From Emergomyces orientalis (taxonomy: Eukaryota; Ascomycota; Eurotiomycetes; Onygenales; Ajellomycetaceae): a stretch of DNA of 64,000 nucleotides. Positions 1 through 10,711 of the stretch are shown one piece after another. The first letter of the stretch is position 1. The number at the start of each line of letters is the position of its first letter. The notes under the pieces were generated by a model. That model saw only the letters and a program-made list of their open reading frames with translations. It did not search any database and had not been told where the DNA came from. The stretch is taken from NCBI GenBank assembly GCA_002110485.1, contig MOWL01000068.1:806001-870000 (forward strand), in the 5' to 3' direction. Position numbers and translations under genes: made by a program.

Positions 1-1344
1 TTCATGGACACATCAGTGTACTCTCTCTATCTGGAATCAACTCACTACTCACCTCCCCTTTTGTGGCTGTTTTTAGGCGCCCCTTCTTGTTTTCCGTGTG
101 GGGGTATTTAAGCTTGAAAAGGGATGAAAAAATGGGCCCATCTAGCCGTCAAACCACCACTCATTTTTGAATCAAATGGTGTAACCTTTTGTCATTTCTT
201 ATTCTTCTTCTTGAATACGTCAATCATCAAGACAATCATTCCAAGAGAAGGTCACAGCTATTCCGTATTCCGCCAGGCAGCTCTTCGAAAGAAAGGCGGA
301 TATCCAGTACGCCAAGAACCGTTAAATGACTGCAAACAGGCCTGATCAAAGGTAGTTATTGCGCCAGGGGCATTTCGAAGCCTAAGCACACTTACCTAGG
401 TACATGTACTCCATACACATAGACCGCAAGTTGCTTAAATGGCGGTCATTGCCGGAAGCCAGAATTTAGTAATACAGCACTAACCAGGAGGCGGGAACGG
501 AGAATACAACATGACGAACCTGGGGTGGACGTGAGTGCGAGCTCCCAAGGTCAAGAACCTTAAGGCCGTGCTCCATTACCAGATATAAGCTGAAAAGACA
601 ATGATTAGGCTCGCGAGTATTTAGCACTCGCTGATATCAGAATCTCGAATTCCCTCTCGATGCTGCGTTCAAAATGTGATTAGTTCCGTAACCCTTTATT
701 GGAAGCGTCCCTCCTACTCTAAGCGGATAAGTACCTTCACTAGAGCCCAGTACCTAGGTAAATAATACAGGGATGATCGCCAAACTTATCATAGAATTTG
801 CGATATATTGAAAACAGAGCTCTCCTACATAGCTATATACTGCTCTGACGAAGCCATATCCAGAGGCGGATAAGTTCCTGCTCCTCATCTTCCTCATCCT
901 CACCCTCCTCATCCTTCTCGTCACCTTCTTCTTCCTTCCTGTTCTTTTTCATTACACTTGTATGCTGTTACCAGATTTGGACGAGTTCTTAAATGATGTT
1001 AAATATATAAGAGTGAATCCATGAGGAGTAGTAGAAATAAGAAACCTAGGGTGTCAATAGGTAACTTCGATCAAAGTCATGTTGATCAATTCGACATTTA
1101 GCGGATGAGGGTTATCACAGACCAAATATCAAGCTCCGCGGGTCGAATTTTTTTTAGGATGGAAACAAGATAGGGATCCAAAAAAAAGTCCCCTCTGGAG
1201 CTTTTTCCCCCATATCCTTCTTCTCTTTCCATCTGTCGTCAATACAGAAATTGAAAAGATAATAAAACGGTAAAAGATGCCCAGGGCGTATTTGGGGGGG
1301 GAAGGGGGTGTGTGTCTAGTAGGCCATGACTGGATACATAATTA
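1..1344. other. Intergenic, no gene seen
   Basis: No open frame here looks like protein. A CT-rich stretch at about 875-945 reads on the minus strand as a short acidic peptide, but it is low complexity. The rest is AT-rich noncoding sequence, including the 3' flank of the minus-strand gene that ends at 1345. Confidence 0.6.
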
Positions 1345-2746
1345 TTAGACTACAGATCGCGCAGAGGCTTCACGTGAATTCATGGCGGAAAGGGTTGCTC
1401 TGCCTGTTGGTGTTAAACTTTCCATGGATGAAGAGAAGATGTTGTGAATGTGGCGGGAGTGGTTTAGGGGCCTGTACGTAGCTAGCGGGATGTCGGGGAC
1501 ATATTGTTTGCGAACTGGGTGTTGCTCTCCTGGACCCGGGGGAGTGTCTCCTGACACTTTGTTACTTGAGCATACTCCATTGGGCTTGGATGTCTTTCGA
1601 AGGAAACGGAATGTTGGAAGACATCCAACGATGATGGCTATTATGGCAACAAAAGTAAGAGAAAAGTTCAGGAATGTCAGTCGCTCGGGGGGAATCCATC
1701 ATCAACGAAGATAGCACCTGGAAGAAAAGAAATCAAGGGGGAGCTAGCATATAAAATAAAATAAAAATGTTTGACTCACCGGTGGTGGCTTCGACGCTAC
1801 CCCATAGGGAAATCCATTGAACATTTGGATTTGTAACTCCTGTCTTGAAACCGATCTGAACGAGGCGGATGACCGCTGTAATCATGCACAGAACGCCGAC
1901 AGAAAACATCGTGGCTGCGGCAATCTTGCGTGCTCGGGAAATTTGTAGATTTAGAATGAGTCGTAGCGGCAAAATCATAACTGGTAGGTTAAGTGGGCCG
2001 GTTAGCACTGCATTCTGTCTCGACGAAAGAGAGCTGTATATTAAAAATTGTACTCACTTAGCAGGTCAGTGCTTATATCCGAAGCAAAACAGCCAAATAA
2101 ACTGGCGTTACGCGTCATACTCTCCACCGGCTTTTGGCAATATCCTGCAAGGTATACACATTAGCACTCCCCCCCCCCCTTGTCATGGAGTGCAGCGGCA
2201 GGAAGGTGTGTAATTCAACGTACGCAATTGATGTTTGCCGAGTGCAACCGGCCCACCGCAAGATAACAAGGTAATGAGAAAACAGAATATCCAGGTGACA
2301 ACTGTATACGTCATAATAACAGTCCACCAGCGCATCTCATCCGGCAACCCATTGATGACCTGTCGAATGAAGAAAAGCAAGGAAATTTTGATGCACCAGA
2401 GGGCGCTCACGAAGATAATAACGGATACGATGGTAAGAACGACAACTGTCTGTCTCTCCTCCAATATCGTCGGATATGGCGCCATCCTCCCCAGTCCAAC
2501 CAAGCTTTGGCGATAAATGATCGGCTGAATACGCAGCAGTAGGATCTGGTAGGCAAGGAAAAATATATAGCCTGCCACGATAAAGCCAACTTCGACTTCC
2601 TTTAGACGTTTGTGTTTCCATCGGAGGTAGGCTGTTGGAATCAATATGACCGAGCCCAGGACTAACATGGAAATAATGAAGATGAAAAGGGTCCTCTCAT
2701 GAATCCATATTCGGACGGTGAGGTCGTTGGGGCGCTGTTCATCCAT
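1345..2746 (-). CDS. Rhodopsin-domain integral membrane protein (PTH11/SAT-type fungal family), 4 exons
   Basis: Predicted exons are 2224-2746, 2058-2144, 1780-2007 and 1345-1637, giving 376 aa. Introns are 79, 50 and 142 bp with GTACGT or GTGAGT donors, and every junction keeps frame. The protein has seven or so hydrophobic segments, a Cys-containing loop (GGPVALGKHQ, then YCQKPVES), the ASDISTDLLM segment and the closing SVEATT..VGCLPTFR block that mark the fungal rhodopsin domain. A polar cytoplasmic tail of about 80 residues rich in Ser and Pro follows. Members of this family are membrane proteins of mostly unknown role; some resemble PTH11-type G-protein-coupled receptors, but no CFEM domain is present here. 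The start is the first ATG in frame (2746). The function of this copy is unknown. Confidence 0.8.
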
Positions 2747-2834
2747 AACTCTCACGAGGTGAACACCGGCAGATACACAATCCGTCCGAAATATCGAAAC
2801 TCAATCATATGATATTGAAAGGGTTCTTGCAGGG

Positions 2835-3173
2835 TCAAGAGAAGCAAGGACTTAATACCTTATATATTCGGCAAAAACGATGCATTCTCTTCGTATTCTC
2901 CTCCAAGCTCAAAACATTCAGGACGGCAGATATGGTTTCAGGTCCTAAAGCATACCATCGCCGATAGGTGAGTTTTTCTTCGTCGAGATCAACGCCTGTG
3001 GTTTTGAAAGGCAATAATAGTACCATGCAAGCAAGACCAAGCCATCTTGCGTTCGAGCGCCACAGCGAGCTTTTCAACCACCCATCACGAAATCTTGGAG
3101 GATCGTACTGGATAAAAGATGACGAAGGTTGACTGGTAGTTAAACTATTTTCCGCGCCGACCGAATGAACCAA
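2835..3173 (-). CDS. Doubtful open frame, possible exon or gene remnant
   Basis: A minus-strand frame stays open from about 3250 to 2835 and reads plausibly as protein. It has one hydrophobic stretch (LGLACMVLLLP) in a mixed-charge context, but there is no in-frame ATG at its head and no family I recognise. It lies just upstream of the rhodopsin-domain gene on the same strand, without a consistent splice joining the two. It could be an exon of an unidentified gene, a relic, or chance. The listed start is a TTG codon, not a believable initiator. Confidence 0.2.
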   Translation of the reverse strand: MVHSVGAENSLTTSQPSSSFIQYDPPRFRDGWLKSSLWRSNARWLGLACMVLLLPFKTTGVDLDEEKLTYRRWYALGPETISAVLNVLSLEENTKRMHRFCRIYKVLSPCFS

Positions 3174-5099
3174 CTTTGCTAGCCGATAGCGCGCTTCATA
3201 GGGGTGGCCTGAACGTAGGTTAGCGGCAAGGGAACCCCTTCTGCGCAGTTAGTGCCCCCTGCACAGGTGGTAAAAGCTTTATTTCCACACCGGACTCGGG
3301 GGGAGTTAGGGCAGGCTGAGCTGACACCCTTTAGTTAGCCACCACCGCAGGCCATATCTCGTGGTTCAGTTGTTCAAACCCCATTAGTTTGGTTATGATA
3401 TGGGGTCAGCAGTGAGGGGTTCGTGATTTGGTTTCACCCTGTGAACTGCCTCGGTAACCACCTTTGTTTTTTACCAGAGAGAAACTTTATTTACAGAAGC
3501 ATGTATTTAAATGAAGAACGAATGGATGGGGCTCGGGTTCATCAGAGTAGCATGGAGATGACATATTTTTTAAAAGCAACTGACGAGGGTCAAGAAGGGG
3601 CTCTCGCATGGTCTTAGGTTTGTTCGCCTTTGCTTTCTTGTCGCTGGGAGGTTAACATGTCGATTGTGGTGTTCATATGTTTTCATCTCGAAAACATGAG
3701 ACGGCTTTCATGCTTTCGAAAGAAACTTTCCTCATCACCAACCCACTTCGTAGATGCATCACGGGTTCCCCGATCCGAAGTGCCGGATAATCCCCTGGCT
3801 AAATAGTGCCAGCGGGTAAAAGACCGACAGCACTTTGGGCCAGAGAGCAATAAATCCGGGGAGGGAGGGCTGTATTGTGTCGAGCTCCCCCAATATTCCG
3901 AACTGCCCCCTAGCTGGCTACCGTTCGACTAAGATAACAAATGGCAGCTCCCTGTGGCGTGTTTTGTATGGATGAAGAGATGGCCAGGCGGACATCAGAC
4001 CCTTTGTTGAAGCATAAAAGCCAAACATCGTCGGACATACTGATAGAGGGAGCACGAACTGGAGCGGCCTTTTCTCGACTGAGAGGTCTTCCCACGGCTA
4101 AAATGCACGCCAGACTGAACCACACTAGAAAGCCACATTTAAAATAGCCTTGCCTCCAGGCCCTTTAGACAAGAGGGGAGAAGAGAGCATGAAATTTGCT
4201 CGTGGTAGTTTTGTTTTTGGTATTGTTTGCTCCTGGCAGCAGACTGCAGGTTGTTTCCTCTTGCCTACAACATAGGCCCTTATGATTATTCAGACCTCTC
4301 AGAACGATATCTAAATATATATGTGTGTTTTCATTGGCTAAATACTGTCAATCATTGGTTAGAGAGCAGATTGAAACAGTGACGATGGCAAGGTTGAGTC
4401 CCCTAAAGGGCACGCGGAGGATATTGGGTTCTCTAGAGAGTGTGAAAATAAGTTAGATGTGTGATTTTTTTATATTTTTTTATATTTTTTTATAGTAAAT
4501 TTGCCTTGTTCACAGTGTTGTGCAATGGTTATCCGTGGTGTTAAGTGTGAAAGCTAGTTATATACACATGTATGACACAACGATTCCACAACCATTTACG
4601 CAGCATAAACCTTGGATCTAAGGTTCAGGCGTGCTGCAAAGCGAGTGGCAAGTGGTTAATAATACTCTGTACGGAGTAGCCAGTAATTAAAATAGCTAAC
4701 TTAGACTAAAATAACCGGGCCCCGGCGTCCCGTATACTTTCACAAGCCAATTTTGATTTTCTCCCGTTCTCCGCATTTTACAATCCAACCAGGCAAAGGC
4801 TGGTGGAGCAAAAACAGGGCACCGGCAGACAGCGACAAATAAAAACGGCGATCGGATCCTCCCATCTGCTCCCACCCCTAAAACCCCAGCGAATAACAGT
4901 CAAACGCTGTTCGGTAGTTCAAAACTATCCCTTTTGGAAATCACCGAGTTAAGCCTGGCACGTCAGAGTAGAAACAGAATAATAATATTGGTATATATAT
5001 ATCATACGTACCTAGTTATATATAGCTCCGAACCGTGCAAATTTCCTCCTTTTCCCTCCCCCGATTACTATAAGAAATGATGGTAGCCAGAGGCACGTC
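3174..5099. other. Intergenic, AT-rich
   Basis: No supported gene. The stretch contains the 10-bp tandem repeat at 4465-4494 and, at its right end, the upstream region of the MFS transporter that starts at 5100. Short open frames at 3423-3617 and 3941-4147 have no protein-like composition or family match. Confidence 0.55.
4465..4494. repeat. Three copies of a 10-bp T6-TATA unit
   Basis: Three perfect head-to-tail copies of TTTTTTTATA lie between genes. This is a simple-sequence repeat with no visible function. Confidence 0.85.
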
Positions 5100-7024
5100 A
5101 TGGTCGACAACAAGTTTGAATCTGTGCCAACGCAGACAGGGGCCGCAATAGATGCGATAAAGACAGCAAAAAGCCCCAGCAGTGCGTTTGTCGAGATGAG
5201 CACGAGCTTGAATCCGCAGGATCCTACTGCAGCCAATGGTGCCCTTGAAGCGACGGGTGGCAGCGAGCGACCTGTGTACAAGGTCTATAAGCGCCGGTTC
5301 TTCGGCCTGGCGCAGTTGGTGTTGTTGAATATTATTGTTAGTTGGGATGTATGTGAGATCGATACAAACTGAGGACCGTGATTGAGGAGAGGGAGAGAAG
5401 ATTGGCTAACTTCTTCATAATATCTCCTATCACAGTGGTTAACCTTCTCCGCCGTCTCAAAGACTGCCGCAGAACATTTCCGCGTCTCAGAAGGCACCAT
5501 AAACTGGATGAGCATAGCTTTTCTATTGGCCTTTTGCACTTCGACCCCGTAAGAAATCCGGCAAAAATAAAAAAAAGAGAATGGCACAGTCACCCGTCAC
5601 TAACCCTTAAACTCCCCTCCCCTTCCAGCATAGTCATCTGGACCCTCAACAAAGGAGGGCCTAAACGGTCTCTCACGGTTTCTGCCGTCCTCCTATTACT
5701 CGGCAATTGGATTCGCTATGCAGGCACACGAGCTGGCAATAGCATCTTTGGCGTCGCGATGTTCGGACAGATTTTGATAGGCCTGGCACAGCCATTCTGC
5801 CTGACCGCGCCCACACGATACAGCGATCAATGGTTCACAGGCAAAGGGCGTACCAGTGCAACGGCCATCGCTACACTTGCGAACCCCTTTGGCGGTGCGC
5901 TCGGCCAGTTGATTGGCCCGATCCTAGCAACGAAAAGTTCAGAGATTCCGAATATGGTGCTCTACGTGTCTATCATTGTAAGTAGAAGAAAATGATTTCT
6001 ACAGAGTCCTACCTCCTCGTCTGGGATATGGGATCCCCGGCATGATTGGCGTCATCAATTCACGGCGCCGCATTTTGAACCAATTTTGATGTAGAAAGAG
6101 TGCGCTAGTTTGGGCCTGGCTCCCAGACAAGATAACAACCCGTATCCGATATAAAATATTAACAATTAACACGAAAACTAACGGGTTTTGAAAAAAACAA
6201 CCTCAAAATAGTCCACCATCGCTTGCGTCCCCTCCTTCTTCATCCCCTCCGCCCCGCCAACCCCACCCACCGCCTCCGCAACAATTGAACGCATCCCCCT
6301 CTCGAAATCCCCCCTAAAACTCATCCGCACCCTCGAATTCTGGCTCATCTTCATCCCCTTCAGCATGTACGTCGGCCTCTTCAACAGCATTTCTTCCCTC
6401 CTAAACCAAATCCTCCAACCCCACGGCTTCAGCGAGACCGATGCCGGCATCACAGGCGCCCTCCTCATTGTCGTCGGCCTCGTGGCTGCCGCCATCATCT
6501 CCCCCATCACAGACCGCTACAAAAACTACCTCTTCCTGACAAAAACGCTCGTCCCCATCATCGCCGTCTGCTACATCGGCTTCGTATTTGCGCCGCGCGC
6601 TACCAGCGTGGCGGGCCCCTATGTCGTCGCGGCATTGCTGGGCGCGTCCAGCTTCGCCGTGCTCCCCGTCATCCTCGAGTATATGGTCGAAATCACATAC
6701 CCAATGTCGGCGGAGGTGACTAGTACCGTCTGCTGGATGGGCGGGCAGTTGCTCGGGGCGGCGTTTATTCTTATTGAGAATGCATTGAAGGGCGGGGAGC
6801 AGGCGAGTCCGCCGGGGAATATGACCCGTGCGTTGATATTTCAGGCTGTAATAGCGTCCGTAGCGGTGCCTGTGGTGCTCTGCTTAGGGTTATTTGGACG
6901 GAACATTAGGAATAGGAGGCTCGAGGCAGAGTCGGCGGCGGAGGAGGCGGAATTGGAGGCCCAGGTGCGTGGGAGTAATGATTGTGATGGAAGTTACGTG
7001 GCCGGGAAGGCGAAGGAGAAGTAG
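5100..7024 (+). CDS. Major facilitator superfamily transporter, FLVCR/MFSD7 (SLC49)-like, 4 exons
   Basis: Predicted exons are 5100-5348, 5436-5548, 5629-5977 and 6212-7024, giving 507 aa. Introns are 87, 80 and 234 bp; the third has an ACTAAC branch point near 6176. After a polar N-terminus of about 65 residues, the membrane core starts at YKRRFFGLAQLVLLN and continues through SWDWLTFSAVSKTAAEHF, TINWMSIAFLLAF and NKGGPKRSLTVSAVLLL to a second half beginning FWLIFIPFSMYVGLFNSISS. This matches the 12-helix layout of the fungal relatives of human FLVCR and MFSD7. Animal members carry heme, choline or related amines; the fungal substrate is not known, and I do not assign one. The C-terminal tail is charged and cytosolic. 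The start ATG fits the open frame and the usual N-terminal length. Confidence 0.88.
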
Positions 7025-8046
7025 GCAGGGGGGGTTGGGTTTAAGGTTTGGGTACCTGTTGCCTAGATTCGATGAATATATTTGATTTTTTTTTTGTATA
7101 TGAAGAAGGGTTCGTGCCATGCTTGCAGAAATAAGTGTTCTTTTGCTGCATCCCCCTAATTTCAGCGGGGCTTCATAGATGATGGGCGGCGTGATCATGG
7201 CGGAAGTTCTTTTTCTTCCTCTTTTTTTATACGTGTGTTTCGGTGATTCACCTTCGAATCCCCCGTTTTATTTATTTATTTATTTTTGGGTATATAGTTG
7301 TTGCCACGTATTTTGACAAGTCTAAGTTAAAACCCATTGAAAAATTCGCATCTACTCTATTTGCAAAGCCTATCCAGTCCCAATCCCTCTATGTAGGGTA
7401 GATGCCCTGATGTAAGACTGACCACGCAAACCAATAGTCTTCAACTTTCAAAAAAGCAGGACACCGTAGAAGAAGAAGAGAAGAAAAAAAACACATTGAA
7501 AAAATAGCGAAGATATATATGATATATGATCTAGATAGAAACAGGGCGGGTTAGGAGGATGACGTTTTATCTAAAATATTCTGTACAGGTTTGTAGAAGA
7601 GGTTTAATAAAAGATAAAGAAAACGGGGGAAACAATATAATAATGATACATGAATTTTTTGATGAGGTCGATTCATGCTTTTTTTTTTCTTTTTTTTTTT
7701 TCTTTCTCTTTTTGTTCGTTGCATGTGTGTATTATGATGGGGGATGTCCGCCAATTGAAGGAAAAGTAAAGTGGCAATCAGATGGTTCTGCTGCACCCTT
7801 TCACTTTCCCCTTGGCTTGGGTTCTTTCCCTTCTCTTGTCTCTCTTTGTATGTATATAATTTTTCCAAGTTGTTTCAATGCTCCCAGCCTTAAACCCCCC
7901 TGCGGCCGGTTTCAGAAAATTCCTGTTCTCCATATCAATTGTCCGCCCACCAGGGTAATTGATCTAGTGTCCGATTGGAAAATAGAGGGTGCCGCACTAC
8001 CTGGGTGAAATGGCGGGGGACTTCCGAATGGTAGAGGCGAGGGTAC
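7025..8046. other. Intergenic between convergent MFS transporter and QCR6
   Basis: This is the shared 3' region of two convergent genes. It holds T-rich runs (for example 7678-7703) and a TTTA repeat near 7266-7285. A 149-codon plus-strand open frame over 7559-8008 is driven by the T-rich run (poly-Phe) and is not believed to be a gene. Confidence 0.6.
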
Positions 8047-8866
8047 TTATTTGAGAGCTCGGAAGAGCTTGGGGGCAGCACATTGGGTTGCGCAGTGTTG
8101 GAGGTGGAAGACTAGATGCCGGTTTCAAGAAGATCAATTAGTAAAAAGACAACGGAAACGAATTCGATTATGAAGGGGTTACAGGAGGCTTGGGAGGTTG
8201 TATTCGTTCGATTCGTTCCCTTCGCAATGGCCGCGCGATTTATAAAATGGGAGAATAGAAACAATTGAATCTGAACTGCGTGACAGGATGCGAAAAGAGC
8301 CCGCAAGCCATTCGTCAAGATATAATAGTACGAAAATATCAAAAAAAAAATAATAAACTTACACTCCTCAACGCAGTCCTCGTGGGGCCCCTTGAAATCG
8401 GGATCTTCACTGTTTCTGGTGACTCGCTCAACGCATTCGTCAAAATGGTGCTTTGCGGGTGCGCATTTGGATGAATTCGCACATTCTATAATTCGAAAAA
8501 AAAAAAAATTTTCGGATTAGTTAGCTTCTTTTGATGTGTTTTGTATATGTAGCTCCAAATCACTTTCGTATTATCCCCCCGCCCGCTCAATCAATGGAGG
8601 GCTTGCTATGACAGCATATATCTGGACTTGGGAACCTGTCCGCACCCCCACCGCCCTGTGAGCAGCTTTGGAAAATGATCCTAATAGTCCCCGGAATAAA
8701 GCTGGGTCACTGCTCCAACCTCTCTTTCGAGAAATATAAATAATCCATTTCTCCATGCTATTCCAATCACTAACACAACCTTGTGATATCCACCAATCAC
8801 AAAGGAATAAATAAAGGAGAACCACACTCACCCTCTTCCAGCTTGGGTTTAATATCCTCAACTTCC

Positions 8867-8898
<32 letters not shown>

Positions 8899-9021
8899 AG
8901 GCTCCTCTTCCTTCTCCTCCGCGGTAGCCGACTCGGCCTCCTCGGTGGGTGGTGCTTCGGCCTGCGCCTCCGCGAAGGGCAGCGAGCTAATTAAATCGGT
9001 GAACATGTCGACGAGACCCAT
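8047..9021 (-). CDS. QCR6: Cytochrome bc1 complex subunit 6 (acidic hinge protein), 3 exons
   Basis: Predicted exons are 8832-9021, 8363-8485 and 8047-8111, giving 125 aa; introns are 346 and 251 bp. The protein begins MGLVDMFTDLISSLPF, then has a long acidic run of Glu residues (about residues 36-56), then the conserved Cys-containing helical hairpin: ECANSSKCAPAKHHFDECVERV, which closes with DCVEEFFHLQHC and CAAPKLFRALK. The paired cysteines form the disulfides of the hinge protein. It sits on the intermembrane-space side of respiratory complex III, near cytochrome c1, and helps cytochrome c docking. Yeast Qcr6 is 147 aa, so this length is normal. Exon 1 ends inside the codon just after the acidic block. 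The large first intron is long for this window. The promoter to its right carries CCAAT boxes and a CACGTG site. Confidence 0.93.
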
Positions 9022-9067
9022 CTTTGGCTAGGAGAGAAGGCAATTGAGAGCAATTGGGGGAGCTGGT

Positions 9068-9083
9068 GGGGGGGGGGGGGGGG
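9068..9083 (+). repeat. G16 homopolymer upstream of QCR6
   Basis: A run of sixteen G residues starts about 47 bp from the QCR6 start codon, probably within its 5' UTR or core promoter. Confidence 0.8.
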
Positions 9084-9200
9084 TGGTTTTTGAAGCCGGT
9101 TGCTGTTGTTGTTCAACTTTTTGATTCGATGTTCCTTTCCATGTTGAGGCAGAAGGGAAAAGTCGGGCCGGACTGTGGTTGGTCAGTAGGAATTATGGAA

Positions 9201-9227
9201 CACGTGATTGGCTGCTTCTGAGATTGG
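9201..9227 (-). promoter_or_regulatory. CACGTG plus two CCAAT boxes upstream of QCR6
   Basis: CACGTG lies at 9201-9206. CCAAT reads on the minus strand at 9207-9211 and 9223-9227, about 180-205 bp before the QCR6 ATG and in the gene's orientation. In yeasts and filamentous fungi CCAAT is bound by the HAP/CBC complex, which drives respiratory genes, and CACGTG by Cbf1-type bHLH factors, also seen at QCR promoters. The sites are visible; their use here is inferred. Confidence 0.5.
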
Positions 9228-9837
9228 TTAGGTAAGCCGGCATTGGGCTCCATAGCCCTCAATATATGCGACGTTCCTGGCGATGTTAAAATGTAGTATT
9301 GTTGGAAAGGGGGATTATGTGAGGCGATGAGAATATGGTAAAATACTGGGAGGGCCGAATTTTTGCATGGGATTCAGGGCAATAACTAATTGCAAGAGAG
9401 AAGTTTTATGAGATATCAAAGTTATACCTCTTGGCCCAGGAATAAATGTCAATATGCAAATCAATCTAATATCTGAATATGGCTAGTATTAATTCATTGC
9501 TTGCAAATATACTGAAACTATACTGCCTCCTTTTTAACACTAAAGAGAGTTATGATTAAATCTCAGGCAGGAGGAGCTTTGCTCCATCACCTCCATTATC
9601 TCTCACATCACTCTTTGAATTAGCAAATAAGCTCGTATAATCATTAATTATTTACTATATTTACATGCATAATATAAGGTACCAACAAAAAAGGATATAT
9701 ATATATCAGCTTGTATAGAAGAGTAAAAGTTTTTCCACGCCCGGTCAAGAAATCATTAATATCTCTGGGCGTAGGGAGTTTAGCAATGTCAAAAAAAAAA
9801 GGGGGGGGCGGGAACATTTGTAGCTTCCACATCGCCA
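9228..9837. other. Intergenic, AT-rich
   Basis: This stretch lies between the QCR6 promoter and the 3' end of the WBP2-like gene. It holds no gene. There is an A10-G7 run at about 9791-9807 next to the downstream gene's stop. Confidence 0.6.
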
Positions 9838-10711
9838 TCACTGGTATTTCCGTAGACGGGCTTCAAGTGCGTTCGCAACACTCTGTTGCTGAACTTCTTC
9901 GTATCCAGGAGGCGGTTCCGTTGGGTTCCCGTCCGTTGGATTATCCTCCCCAGAACGGCTACTATTGCCTTCGTTGGAAAGGTGTTGATTTCGTTCATGC
10001 GGATCCACCGATGTAAATGCAGGCAATTCTGCGGCGTCAGTCGGTTCACTGGGATGACCGGGTCCTTCGTAAGCGGGTAGCTCGTCGAGATGAACCGCAG
10101 AGAAATCCACGGAGCCAAGAGCACCAGCGCGGCGGGGCATACTCTCCGCCATGCTGCCACTTTCCTGCACTTGCTCAAGAGCCTGGTGAAGACGTTCTTT
10201 TATTCTCTCAAAGCCGGAGTGGAAATCAAATGCTCCGCCATCCTTAAAAATCAATTTTAGCTGAAGGGACACATGGGAATGAGGAATGCCACCGCCAGCA
10301 ACGGGTTTGACCTGCGCGGTCCAGAGGTTGGGGCCGAAAAAGGGAGCTGACACATGAGTGTCCTGAACATTTAGGAGAGGGGCGGAGAATGATTGAAATT
10401 GTGGGGTAGGGTTGGCGGGAAGGTAGACAATCTGAGAGCTTATGTTAGGAAAATATGGTAACATAAGAATGCGAGGGGTGGCACACTCGTTGGTTAGTAA
10501 GATAGACGCAACCAGTGCTACTCTGAATTGATAGAGGTTCATTTCCCGGTCTGGGATTCCCGCTTTGAAGCGTTAGACTTGTTCGAGGTGGAGAAGTATA
10601 CATGATTCGTTCATTAGGAAGGCGGACGAATCCTTCCGTCTCATGGAGCATGACCCAACTGCTTGGCCGGAGCCTACTTAGCATTCTCTTCTTTTGGCAT
10701 TTAGAGGGCAT
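9838..10711 (-). CDS. WBP2-like protein: GRAM domain with C-terminal PPxY motif, 2 exons
   Basis: Exons are 10487-10711 and 9838-10431, giving 272 aa. The 55-bp intron has a GTGTGC donor and a CCTAACA branch point, and joins LTNQR to IVYLPANP. The N-terminal half (about residues 18-150) matches the GRAM-like domain of human WBP2 and its fungal relatives (SWVMLHETEGFVRLPNE.., STGCVYLTNQRIVYLP, ..FKDGGAFDFHSGFERIKERL). The C-terminal part is disordered and proline-rich, with LPAY and PPGY motifs that fit WW-domain ligands. Such proteins often act as adaptors for WW-domain partners such as the ubiquitin ligase Rsp5/NEDD4; that partner is inferred. The start at 10711 gives an odd basic leader (KCQKKR) before the conserved SWVML. 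A different upstream exon could be the real N-terminus. Confidence 0.82.

Noticed and set aside
870..955. Minus-strand acidic mini-ORF (KKNRKEEEGDEKDEE..)
   Set aside because: Pure CT/GA-rich low complexity, about 39 codons, no neighbours to splice to and no family.
7559..8008. 149-codon plus-strand ORF
   Set aside because: Driven by a T-rich run (poly-Phe) in the 3' flank of two convergent genes; no protein-like features.
8797..9021. Single-exon reading of the acidic ORF opposite a Ser-rich plus-strand frame
   Set aside because: The plus-strand frame (poly-Ser) is the shadow of the QCR6 acidic run; the minus-strand one continues correctly only after splicing.
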